Source of the DNA: Acinetobacter sp. ANC 3903
Lineage (GTDB): Bacteria > Pseudomonadota > Gammaproteobacteria > Pseudomonadales > Moraxellaceae
Direction of reading: 5' to 3'
DNA length: 64,000 nucleotides
Assembly (NCBI RefSeq): GCF_002135315.1
Contig: NZ_NEGA01000005.1
Coordinates: 1 to 64,000, forward strand
The translations under genes were made by a program, and so were the position numbers. Numbering within the stretch: the first letter of the stretch is position 1; every line of letters starts with the position of its first letter. Positions 17,956-27,628 of the stretch are shown here, piece after piece. The notes under the pieces are model-generated. The model did not search any database, was not told the origin of the DNA, and worked only from the letters and a program-made list of their open reading frames with translations.

Positions 17956-18032
17956 TGGCGCAGCGGACGGGACTCGAACCCGCGACCCCCGGCGTGACAG
18001 GCCGGTATTCTAACCAACTGAACTACCGCTGC
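17956..18032 (-). tRNA. tRNA-Asp (GTC)
   Basis: 77 nt, reverse complement begins GCAGCGGTAGTTCAGTTGGT, anticodon loop CTGTCAC, T-arm GGTTCGAGTCC, CCA encoded. One of four identical Asp copies. Confidence 0.97.
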
Positions 18033-18090
18033 ATCACGATACTTATTGCTAAGTATTTATATCTAAAAAAGAGAATATCTTTAAAAGATA

Positions 18091-18166
18091 TGGTGGGCGC
18101 TGACGGGATCGAACCGCCGACATTCTGCTTGTAAGGCAGACGCTCTACCAACTGAGCTAAGCGCCC
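18091..18166 (-). tRNA. tRNA-Val (TAC)
   Basis: Same 76-nt sequence as the Val gene at 17791, with CCA encoded. It is separated from the neighbouring Asp genes by short AT-rich spacers. Confidence 0.97.
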
Positions 18167-18197
18167 TCAAAGGGTCTTACAATTTCGATTCTAAGGA

Positions 18198-18274
18198 TGG
18201 CGCAGCGGACGGGACTCGAACCCGCGACCCCCGGCGTGACAGGCCGGTATTCTAACCAACTGAACTACCGCTGC
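18198..18274 (-). tRNA. tRNA-Asp (GTC)
   Basis: Same 77-nt sequence as the Asp gene at 17956, with CCA encoded; 13 bp from the next tRNA-Val. Confidence 0.97.
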
Positions 18275-18287
18275 ATCGCAAAAAATC

Positions 18288-18363
18288 TGGTGGGCGCTGA
18301 CGGGATCGAACCGCCGACATTCTGCTTGTAAGGCAGACGCTCTACCAACTGAGCTAAGCGCCC
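18288..18363 (-). tRNA. tRNA-Val (TAC)
   Basis: Same 76-nt sequence as the other Val copies, with CCA encoded; 21 bp from the following Asp gene. Confidence 0.97.
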
Positions 18364-18384
18364 TCAAAAGGTCTATTATGTAAA

Positions 18385-18461
18385 TGGCGCAGCGGACGGG
18401 ACTCGAACCCGCGACCCCCGGCGTGACAGGCCGGTATTCTAACCAACTGAACTACCGCTGC
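18385..18461 (-). tRNA. tRNA-Asp (GTC)
   Basis: Same 77-nt sequence as the other Asp copies. Its upstream neighbour is also tRNA-Asp, which breaks the Val/Asp alternation. Confidence 0.97.
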
Positions 18462-18508
18462 ACTTACACAATGTCGCTATTGTGGCAAACAAATATTAAG
18501 AACTTAAG

Positions 18509-18585
18509 TGGCGCAGCGGACGGGACTCGAACCCGCGACCCCCGGCGTGACAGGCCGGTATTCTAACCAACTGAACTACCGCTGC
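18509..18585 (-). tRNA. tRNA-Asp (GTC)
   Basis: Same 77-nt sequence as the other Asp copies; second gene of the transcript. Confidence 0.97.
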
Positions 18586-18612
18586 ACTAAAGTGTCTTAA
18601 CGTTAAAGAGCT

Positions 18613-18688
18613 TGGTGGGCGCTGACGGGATCGAACCGCCGACATTCTGCTTGTAAGGCAGACGCTCTACCAACTGAGCTAAGCGCCC
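18613..18688 (-). tRNA. tRNA-Val (TAC), first gene of the array
   Basis: Same 76-nt sequence as the other Val copies. It is promoter-proximal: its 5' end lies 30 bp downstream of the -10 box at 18719. Confidence 0.97.
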
Positions 18689-18718
18689 TTTAAACGTCTT
18701 CATCGTTTGATGAGGTGC

Positions 18719-18746
18719 ATTATAGAGAATCTATGCAGCCTGTCAA
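18719..18746 (-). promoter_or_regulatory. Sigma-70 promoter of the tRNA array
   Basis: On the minus strand TTGACA (18746-18741) and TATAAT (18724-18719) are both perfect consensus boxes with 16 bp between them. The -10 is followed by G/C-containing sequence of the kind seen at stringently controlled stable-RNA promoters. It is the only strong promoter seen upstream of the eight tRNAs. Confidence 0.88.
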
Positions 18747-18981
18747 ACGCTTTTCTACCTGTTTTTGGTTTTTTACGTTTGAGTGATTAAAAAATAGGTT
18801 ATTCGCTATAAAAACAAACAAATTCGATAACTTATTTACTATTTTCTGTAAAAACCCGAAAAATCACGGCTTGATTTTTAGGCAAAATTTTCATGCTTTT
18901 TGAACTGTTGGCAAATACTGCTATTTTTTAGTCAATCCGATAAACCTGGATTTTCAGCTTTTAACTGCTTTGCCTCTTTAT

Positions 18982-19512
18982 TTATAAGGGAGTGCCTGTT
19001 TTACAGTCCATCGAATTCAAACGGTGTTCTGAAATAAACACCACAGCATCCTCAGCGATCAGTTCAAATAATTCAATCACATCTTCATTGCGCATCCGGA
19101 TACAGCCATGAGACATCGGAATCCCCATGGGTTCCGTATCAGGGGTGCCATGGATATAGATATAACGTTTAAAAGTATCGCAGCCCTCTCCCAGATTGAA
19201 ATTTTCTTCCAGACCGCTTAACCAGAGAATGCGCGATAAAATCCAGTCGCGTTCAGGGCATTGTGCAGCCAATTCAGCATCGTATACTTCACCAGTTTCT
19301 TGTCGCGCTTTAAACACTGCATTTTTAGGCGCTGCATGTCCGAACTTAAGTGCCACTTTATGCCAGCCTCTAGGCGTCTTGCCGGAATTTTCCTGCTCGC
19401 CGATCCCGTTCTTGCCGCTAGAGATGACATAAGACTTGTGATGCTTAGGCAAGGTCAAACTTTGCTCGGCCAAATCAATCCAGATATCTGCCTGCTCTAA
19501 AGAATATGTCAT
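18982..19512 (-). CDS. YkuD-fold L,D-carboxypeptidase/transpeptidase without signal peptide (ElsL-like)
   Basis: A 176-aa protein. I start at the ATG at 19512 (MTYSLEQADIWIDLAEQSL), eight bases from the DUF454 stop, because an upstream start would overlap DUF454. The YkuD catalytic motif is complete: IHGTPDTEPMGIPMSHGCIR, with the His and the nucleophilic Cys. There is no signal peptide or membrane segment, so the enzyme would stay in the cytosol. That fits the cytoplasmic L,D-carboxypeptidase ElsL described in A. baumannii, which trims recycled muropeptide tetrapeptides, better than a periplasmic cross-linking enzyme. The ElsL identity is inferred from this architecture. Confidence 0.8.
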   Translation of the reverse strand: MTYSLEQADIWIDLAEQSLTLPKHHKSYVISSGKNGIGEQENSGKTPRGWHKVALKFGHAAPKNAVFKARQETGEVYDAELAAQCPERDWILSRILWLSGLEENFNLGEGCDTFKRYIYIHGTPDTEPMGIPMSHGCIRMRNEDVIELFELIAEDAVVFISEHRLNSMDCKTGTPL

Positions 19513-19519
19513 AACAAAA

Positions 19520-19903
19520 TTACTCAACGTCTTTAATCGGTTCAGCTGCAGGTTCAGGTCGTAGCCATAGCCAGATGGCAACGCTTAGCATGGTCAAATC
19601 GGTAAATATTTTCACCAACACTGGAGCACTGGTAAATAACATGATGATTCCACTGATTAGCATCATGATACTGGCGAACCATTTTGCCTTGCGTGGTACG
19701 GTGCCGTTTTTGCGCCATGCTCTTAATGTTGCGCCATATTTAGGATGATTCAGCAGCCAGGCATCCATTTGCGGCCAGCCTTTAGAGGCTGACCAGGCAG
19801 CTAAAATCAGAAATACTGTTGTTGGCATACCCGGTAAAAGTGCCCCGATAAAGCCCAGGATGACAAAAATCATCACCAAACTTCGCCAAAACAACATTTT
19901 CAT
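19520..19903 (-). CDS. DUF454 (YbaN-like) small membrane protein
   Basis: A 127-aa protein with about three transmembrane helices. The DUF454 core is visible: FVILGFIGALLPGMPTTVFL, ILAAWSASKGWPQMDAWL, LNHPKYGATLRAWR and GTVPRKAKW. Function is unknown. It is transcribed with and just ahead of the ElsL-like gene (7-bp gap), which suggests co-expression with cell-wall recycling. Confidence 0.85.
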   Translation of the reverse strand: MKMLFWRSLVMIFVILGFIGALLPGMPTTVFLILAAWSASKGWPQMDAWLLNHPKYGATLRAWRKNGTVPRKAKWFASIMMLISGIIMLFTSAPVLVKIFTDLTMLSVAIWLWLRPEPAAEPIKDVE

Positions 19904-20000
19904 AGCACTGCCCTATACATCTAATTGCGGTAGTATAAAGTGTTTTTGCATATTATCCGTTGTCATTCTGCACTTTTTAATCTAGCGCCAGGGGTTGGCT

Positions 20001-20870
20001 ATGTTTGTTTTAAATCAAGCGTCTCATCTTGAGGAACCTTGGCTGCAATTTAAAAATTTACTGGTTCGGCAATTGGCCTTTTGCGTATGCAGTCCAAATA
20101 TTTTATCGGATACTCCGGCCGAACTGGTGTTAAAACACGCTTTTCAGTTTCATGACAATGCTATATGGCACAGCCATTTTGAGAATTATCGCGCCCGACT
20201 GCTTTATTTAGATCAGCATCCGCAAGAGTTAGAAAGCTTTTTACAACAACTGAAAAGTACCCGTCTGGGATTACGTTTTGAAATGTTGATCTGGTTTTGG
20301 CTGCTCGAGCAAGATTATCACCCTTATCAATTACTCGGTCATAGCATTCAAAAAATAGCTGGGCCACGCACCTTGGGTGAACTCGATTTCCTGTTATTCA
20401 ATACCGAAAGCAAGGCCATTGAACACTGGGAAGTGGCTTTAAAATACTATTTGGCGGAACGTGATTTTTCCTTGCCTTATTGGTATGGCTTAAACCGTAG
20501 CGATACATTGTTGCGCAAGTTGAGTCACTTTAGCCAGAAGCAGTTTCAATTTGAAGATGCACTGGAGCATAAAATTGAACAGCGTTTTGCGGTACTTAAA
20601 GGTCAGCTCTACCTCCCTATTGAAAGCACGGTAAGCGCGATCCCCAGCTGGGTCAATCTGCAACGCCGCTTAGGTTATTGGGGAAGTCATATTCCACCGC
20701 AAAGTGCTGATTTTTATCGTTTACAACGACAAGAATGGATTTGTCAAGAGCAGCATATCAGTAGCGATACGGCACACTGGTGGAGCAATGGGTTATATCT
20801 GCAAAAAGATCAAAATAATTTCTATATGTACCGAAATTCGCCCCTACTTTCTCAAAAGGTAAAGGGCTAA
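20001..20870 (+). CDS. DUF1853-domain protein
   Basis: A 289-aa protein. The start at the ATG at 20001 is favoured over a TTG two codons earlier because AGGGG sits at proper spacing before the ATG. The conserved core LGLRFEMLIWFWLLEQ, GPRTLGELDFLL and IEHWEVALKYYL recalls a PD-(D/E)XK-like nuclease fold (E, D and ExxxK spacing), which DUF1853 proteins have been suggested to share. Function is not established. It is a single gene, divergent from DUF454. Confidence 0.75.
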   Translation: MFVLNQASHLEEPWLQFKNLLVRQLAFCVCSPNILSDTPAELVLKHAFQFHDNAIWHSHFENYRARLLYLDQHPQELESFLQQLKSTRLGLRFEMLIWFWLLEQDYHPYQLLGHSIQKIAGPRTLGELDFLLFNTESKAIEHWEVALKYYLAERDFSLPYWYGLNRSDTLLRKLSHFSQKQFQFEDALEHKIEQRFAVLKGQLYLPIESTVSAIPSWVNLQRRLGYWGSHIPPQSADFYRLQRQEWICQEQHISSDTAHWWSNGLYLQKDQNNFYMYRNSPLLSQKVKG

Positions 20871-20996
20871 ATTTATGAGAATTGTCTATTTTTATAACAA
20901 ATACTTACTTTTCTACCATCAAAAAACCATATTGTTTACGCTGGGCATTAATTAACCTGAATTCACATCAAAATAATGAATTACTTGGAGATGATG

Positions 20997-22414
<1,418 letters not shown>

Positions 22415-22434
22415 AAACTAATAAATCTATAAAT

Positions 22435-22462
22435 AAAAAAGGAACCTTAAGGTTCCTTTTTT
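22435..22462. terminator. Bidirectional terminator between dapE and the pil-chp operon
   Basis: A 28-bp perfect palindrome, AAAAAAGGAACCTT followed by its complement, lies between the convergent dapE and chpC genes and can serve both. Confidence 0.92.
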
Positions 22463-22492
22463 ATTGTCCAGTATTGGATTAAGCGCTAGGTT

Positions 22493-22951
22493 TTATAACC
22501 CCAAAGAAGACTGAATTTGGGCCAGATTCGGCACATGAAACACCTGATCTCCCATACGCACATACTGAAATACATCTGGGTCTGTTACGGTGCGCTCATC
22601 ATCCACCACTTCAGAAATACGCAGACGAATGGTTTTCGGCATTTCATTACACATCAGGGCAAACCGCTGACTGACATCATCACCTTCAATCACCAATGCC
22701 ACGCCGGTTTTCCGCTCTGGATCATTCACCGCATATACCGGTAATTTCAGTTCATGCCATTCTACAAAAGGTACTTGTGTGGCACTATCCAGTGCCGACA
22801 AGACAATATTTTGTGGAAGAATCATCGCTTCCTTGCCATGACAACCAATAATATAGGTATCGATAAATCCGGTAGATACCGTAATAAGGTGATATAACTC
22901 TTGTTGTGAAATTTGATCAACAGCAGAGTTTGAAACACTATTTTGGCTCAT
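22493..22951 (-). CDS. chpC: CheW-like adaptor of the Pil-Chp system (ChpC-like)
   Basis: A 152-aa protein downstream of chpA with a 4-bp gap. The sequence fits a divergent CheW fold: beta-rich, HGKEAMILPQNIVLSAL, LPVYAVNDPERKTGVALVIE and FALMCNEMPKTIRLRISEVV. P. aeruginosa places a CheW-like ChpC at the end of its pil-chp cluster. It would link additional chemoreceptors to the ChpA kinase. The assignment rests on position plus weak similarity; the gene could be a lineage-specific adaptor. Confidence 0.7.
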   Translation of the reverse strand: MSQNSVSNSAVDQISQQELYHLITVSTGFIDTYIIGCHGKEAMILPQNIVLSALDSATQVPFVEWHELKLPVYAVNDPERKTGVALVIEGDDVSQRFALMCNEMPKTIRLRISEVVDDERTVTDPDVFQYVRMGDQVFHVPNLAQIQSSLGL

Positions 22952-22955
22952 TTAA

Positions 22956-25900
22956 TTACCCCTGACTGGTCTCGTCTAACAAACTTTCCACATTTTCCAG
23001 TAATTCCGCTTCCTGGAACGGTTTACCCATATAGTGCGTTACCCCAAGGCTGAATGCACGTTCACGGTGCTTCTCGCCTGTTCTTGAAGTAATCATGATA
23101 ATAGGCAAGTTTTGATGCACGTCATGGTGACGAACCAGGTTAGTGACTTCAAATCCGTCCATACGTGGCATTTCAATATCCAGCAACATCAAGTCTGGTT
23201 TGACATTTTCCAGCTGCTCCATGGCATCTACACCATCTTTGGCTGTTACCACATCAAAGCCTTGACGCTCAAGTAAACGTGAGGTCACCTTACGTACAGT
23301 CACCGAGTCATCCACAATCATAATCAGGCGGCGTGCATTGCTATAACGAGAATGTTCACGCTGATCAGACAGATGTTTAAGACGTTGGGTACTCTGAATT
23401 TGGCGGGCAATATTCTGGCCATCCAAAATCAGGCAGACTTGACCATCACCTAAAATGGTTGCTCCGGCAATGACACCCACACTTGAGAATTGCTGACCGA
23501 TCGGTTTCACCACAATTTGTGCACGTGAACCAATCAGCTGATCTACCAATAAGGCAATGGTTTGCCCATTATTACCCTTAATGAGTAGCACGGGTAAAGA
23601 ATGCGCAATACTACTTAAACGCGGTAAAGGCTGGTTGGATACGAATTCAGACAAGTAACGCAGTTTATAGCTGGTATTATCAATTTTAAAGAAGTCATCT
23701 TTACTGTTGAAATACTGCTCCAGCGCAGATGGTGCAATACGTACAATACGGTCAATTTGTGCCAGTGAAATCGCAAACTGCTGATCACCAGATTTCACCA
23801 TCAAGGCATCGCTTACCGCTACTGTGGTCGGTACCCGAATGGTAAAGGTAGTACCTTTACCCAATTCAGACTCGATGGAAATATGCCCACCCAGCGCCTT
23901 AATTTCGCTTTGCACCACGTCCAGACCAACACCACGTCCGGAAATTTGGGTCACTTCTTTGGCAGTAGTAAATCCAGGATGGAAAATTAATTGCAGGATT
24001 TCCTGCTTATCAATGGATTGATCGGCTTTAATTAAACCCAAGCTGAGCGCTTTTTCTTTAATTCTGGTTTCATCAATCCCTTTACCATCATCACTGAACG
24101 ACACCAGTACGTCAGTACCCTGACGGCTAATATTGAGGACAATTTTCCCAACTTCAGGCTTCTGTAGCTCCTGTCGTACATGAGTGTCTTCCAGACCATG
24201 GTCAATCGCGTTACGTAGCATGTGCTCAAACGGAGTCACCAGACGTTCAAGAATGTTACGGTCCAATTCACCTTCAGTGTTTTGAACAATTAACTCCGCT
24301 GGACGATTCAAGGTCGATGAGGTTTGACGCACAATACGTTGCAAACGTGGCAATAAACGGTCAAATGGTACCAGACGGGTACGCATCAAGCTTTCCTGAA
24401 TCTCGGCCTGAATACGTGATTGTTGTAACAATAAGCCTTCGGTATCGCGAATCTTTTCAGACAAGGTCGTTTTAAAGTCCACCAAGTCAGATGCAGATTC
24501 CGCCAGTGATTTTGACAACTGGTTCAATGATGAATATTGGTCCATCTCCAACGGGTCAAAGTCAGCATAACGTGAAGTGTCACCATGTTTGGCAATAATT
24601 TGCGATTCTAGCTCACCTTCCATTCGACGCAACTGGTCAGCCAGACGCTTGATCGCCAATTCCATCTCGTTCAGGGTATTACCAAACTGGCCCAAGTCCA
24701 TTTCAATACGCGAACGGTTAATCGCATTTTCACCAGACAAATCGATCATTTTTTCCACCAGATCGGCAGAAATACGGATCATTTCATTGCTGTTGTCCTG
24801 TTGAGTACTTATGCCCCATTCACCCAGCATTGCCGGTGGTTCCGTACCATCACCCTGAACGAATTCAAAGGCTTTAACCGTTGTAAGCGTATCGGGCTGA
24901 GTGGCACGATTTGGCAGTTTCGCCGTTACATCAACAAATTCAATTGACTCTAAGCTTAACTTAATACTGTCGTAATTACTGTAATCTTGCTCGAAGATCG
25001 CCTGTTTTAACCATGCAAAGGTTGTTTGCAATAACAGGTCATAAACATTCGAGTTGAACTGATGCACCGCAAAGCGTTCGAATGTGGTTTCCAACTGGTA
25101 GGCAATGGCCCCTACCGGTTCATTTTCAACCATTCGCGCACCACCTTTCAAACTGTGGGCTGCACGTTGTAATTGAAGCAGCAAGCTACGGTCACTACGC
25201 TGATCAAACCATTGCTTCAACAGGCCATCCGTAGACTCCAGAATCTCTTCTGCTTCTTCCAGGAATGTTTCCTGTGCAATTGAACGGATACTATCATCTG
25301 GATCTTCAACATGAACCGGACTTGCCAAGCTAATTTCAGCAACTGTTTCGACTTCTGCGGCTGAAATTACCACAGGTTCTGCTAATTCCTCAGCAACTGT
25401 TTCAGCTTCTGCTTCAATTTGAGGCTCAGTTTCGGCTTCAATTTCAATTGTAGTTTCAAGTTCTTCAATTTCAGTAGCGACTTCAGGTACAGCTATCGCT
25501 TCGACTTCTGCAACTGCAGCGCTTACCACTACGCTACCTTGAGCGATCGCTTGAATATTTCGTAAAATTTCAATCGATTCAGTACCAGCATAGTCAATCT
25601 GCTCATCACGAATGACTTGAATACGATCGGAAAGATCATCTTGTACTAAACGAATAATACTAATGAGTTGTGGATTGACTTTAATTTGCTGACGAATCAC
25701 CCGCTCATAAATGCTTTCTAATTCATGCGAGATTAAACCAATATGAGTCGCCTGAATCATATTTGCACCACCTTTGAGGGTATGCAAATAACGCATTAAA
25801 TTATTCAGTGCCGCTGTATCGGATGGATCTTTCGACCAGGTATTCAAGTCCTGATCAATCCCGCCTAACAATTCTTCTGCTTCTTCCAGGAAGATCTCCA

Positions 25901-27455
25901 GCAAATCTTCATCAAAATCACTGTTTGCATCAGCGGCATGCATTTGCGCACGATCTGAACGTATTTTTTGTGAAATTTGCGCCAGATCCACACTGCCTGA
26001 AGCAATAGCTGGGACTGCTTTGGCTTGAATTTCAGCACCCGGTTCTTCAGCTTCAAACTGTTCAAGGTCTTGCTGAACAAAGGCCGCTAGGTCACTCAGT
26101 ATTTTCTGAACATCTTCCGTTAAAATAACGCGCTGACCCGCTGCCAGGGTATCAAACAGATGAATAAATTCTTGATGAGCCTGTCCGAACAATTCATAGG
26201 CATAATCAATATTAAGCAGTTCTGGCTTGGATACCAGTGCCTCATAGCTAGACTTCAATTCATTGGTAAATTGATGAATACCCATCGCAGCACGGTTATC
26301 GGTATGATTCAATAACTGTTGTGCCTGTTCACTTAAAGCCTGAATATATTCCGGATATTCAACTTTGGCGCGTTTATCGAATTCGAACTCTGCATCCAAC
26401 AGCAAGTCGATATTCAGTTCGACAAGCTTCGATACCAGACCTTGCGGGTTGACATCTTCATCCACTTCTATCGAAGTGAAACCGTAACTGTCCCATGCCG
26501 TGTTAAAGGTGGCATAAATCGCATCCAGCTTCTGGGTTTGCCCCTGTCTTAAGGTATGTAAATAATCACGGACAAATTCAGCATATTGAATCAGCAAAGC
26601 AGTCTGTGCCGATGTAGAAACAATCTCTTCTTGTAAAAGCGTTTTAAATAGGTTTTCAACCTTGGTACTGGCTTCAAAAATTTGTTCAATTTGAGCCATT
26701 GAAGAGCTGCCACGCAAGGTATGCAAGGCACGGATCAGGCCATTATAATCCTGCTGTTTTTCCGGTTCATTTTTCAGGAACTGATCAATCGTAAGCAGAT
26801 GCTCTTCCGCTTCTTCAATAAAGATTGCAACCGTTTCTTCAAGGTAATTATTGTCTTCTGCTGCAACAGGCTCTTCAGCAGCAGTTTCGCTTGCTGCTTC
26901 AATTTCTATTTCACTGGATGATAGGTCATGTAACTCTAAGCCAGTGGGGCTATCTACACTGGTCAAGCTGCTAGACAGCTCAAGTAACTCTTCTAATGCA
27001 GGCTCTATGCTGACCTGCTGCTGTATTTGCTGCCCCAATAATACGAGAGGTCTTAAGTCGATATCAGCATTTTGTACCGTTTTAAAAATTGGGTATAACT
27101 TATATTGATAAATATTAAATACAGTTTGAGCAAACCGTTGAACTGTGCTGTCCAAAACTACTGTGCCGGAAATGACACGATTCAAGGTATCTTCAACCGA
27201 CCACGCCAATTCGCCAGACGACTTTGCCCCCACCATGCGTCCAGAGCCTTTAAGGGTATGGAAATGGCGACGAATCGTAGTCAAGGTTTCCTGATCTTGT
27301 GGATTTTCAAACCATTGAACAAATAAAGTACTTAATTCAACGAAGATCTCTTCTATTTCTTCAACAAAAATTTCTAAAATTTCTGCATCTTGATCAAGAT
27401 AACTATCTTCAGGAAGCGTTGTCGTTTCAACTAAATTTTTTAATATTTCTTTCAT
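22956..27455 (-). CDS. chpA: Hybrid chemotaxis histidine kinase of the twitching-motility system
   Basis: A 1,499-aa CheA-type kinase. Four Hpt domains each retain the phospho-acceptor His: H66 (HTLKGSGRM), H245 (HTLRGSSSM), H558 (HTLKGGANM) and H767 (HSLKGGARM). An acidic Ala/Glu/Val linker lies at about 645-715. Then follow the dimerisation helices, an HATPase domain (RNAIDHGLED, SFSDDGKGID, SGRGVGLDVV), a CheW-like domain and a C-terminal receiver (IVDDS; phospho-Asp about D1426 in LLDIEMPRMDG). P. aeruginosa ChpA has eight Xpt domains in about 2,470 aa, so this is the shorter Acinetobacter form. It phosphorylates PilG and PilH to control type IV pilus extension and retraction and, via cAMP in relatives, virulence genes. 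Confidence 0.95.
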   Translation of the reverse strand: MKEILKNLVETTTLPEDSYLDQDAEILEIFVEEIEEIFVELSTLFVQWFENPQDQETLTTIRRHFHTLKGSGRMVGAKSSGELAWSVEDTLNRVISGTVVLDSTVQRFAQTVFNIYQYKLYPIFKTVQNADIDLRPLVLLGQQIQQQVSIEPALEELLELSSSLTSVDSPTGLELHDLSSSEIEIEAASETAAEEPVAAEDNNYLEETVAIFIEEAEEHLLTIDQFLKNEPEKQQDYNGLIRALHTLRGSSSMAQIEQIFEASTKVENLFKTLLQEEIVSTSAQTALLIQYAEFVRDYLHTLRQGQTQKLDAIYATFNTAWDSYGFTSIEVDEDVNPQGLVSKLVELNIDLLLDAEFEFDKRAKVEYPEYIQALSEQAQQLLNHTDNRAAMGIHQFTNELKSSYEALVSKPELLNIDYAYELFGQAHQEFIHLFDTLAAGQRVILTEDVQKILSDLAAFVQQDLEQFEAEEPGAEIQAKAVPAIASGSVDLAQISQKIRSDRAQMHAADANSDFDEDLLEIFLEEAEELLGGIDQDLNTWSKDPSDTAALNNLMRYLHTLKGGANMIQATHIGLISHELESIYERVIRQQIKVNPQLISIIRLVQDDLSDRIQVIRDEQIDYAGTESIEILRNIQAIAQGSVVVSAAVAEVEAIAVPEVATEIEELETTIEIEAETEPQIEAEAETVAEELAEPVVISAAEVETVAEISLASPVHVEDPDDSIRSIAQETFLEEAEEILESTDGLLKQWFDQRSDRSLLLQLQRAAHSLKGGARMVENEPVGAIAYQLETTFERFAVHQFNSNVYDLLLQTTFAWLKQAIFEQDYSNYDSIKLSLESIEFVDVTAKLPNRATQPDTLTTVKAFEFVQGDGTEPPAMLGEWGISTQQDNSNEMIRISADLVEKMIDLSGENAINRSRIEMDLGQFGNTLNEMELAIKRLADQLRRMEGELESQIIAKHGDTSRYADFDPLEMDQYSSLNQLSKSLAESASDLVDFKTTLSEKIRDTEGLLLQQSRIQAEIQESLMRTRLVPFDRLLPRLQRIVRQTSSTLNRPAELIVQNTEGELDRNILERLVTPFEHMLRNAIDHGLEDTHVRQELQKPEVGKIVLNISRQGTDVLVSFSDDGKGIDETRIKEKALSLGLIKADQSIDKQEILQLIFHPGFTTAKEVTQISGRGVGLDVVQSEIKALGGHISIESELGKGTTFTIRVPTTVAVSDALMVKSGDQQFAISLAQIDRIVRIAPSALEQYFNSKDDFFKIDNTSYKLRYLSEFVSNQPLPRLSSIAHSLPVLLIKGNNGQTIALLVDQLIGSRAQIVVKPIGQQFSSVGVIAGATILGDGQVCLILDGQNIARQIQSTQRLKHLSDQREHSRYSNARRLIMIVDDSVTVRKVTSRLLERQGFDVVTAKDGVDAMEQLENVKPDLMLLDIEMPRMDGFEVTNLVRHHDVHQNLPIIMITSRTGEKHRERAFSLGVTHYMGKPFQEAELLENVESLLDETSQG

Positions 27456-27576
27456 AGCTTAGGCTTCTTACGTTGATTTGCCACCAAGAAGGGCACTCAA
27501 ACTTAATTGTCACCATCACGCGAGACCTAACTTTGAAGTTAAGTTCATCTTGTCGATGCATTATCTGTGTTTTTCG

Positions 27577-27606
27577 GATATACCTTGCCCGCAAGCAAGG
27601 TATATC
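27577..27606. other. 12-bp perfect hairpin between pilJ and chpA
   Basis: GATATACCTTGC and GCAAGGTATATC, separated by six bases, form a perfect stem in the 173-bp gap between pilJ and chpA. No T run follows on the transcribed strand, so it is less likely a terminator than an mRNA-stabilising, attenuating or protein-binding element that separates expression of pilGHIJ from chpA-chpC. Confidence 0.6.
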
Positions 27607-27628
27607 ATCACAAGGCTTTAGTCTTACC

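Noticed and set aside
17742-18017. Open frame through the tRNA-Val/Asp region
   Set aside because: It is a translation of tRNA genes and their spacers; the same applies to the frame at 18384-18566.
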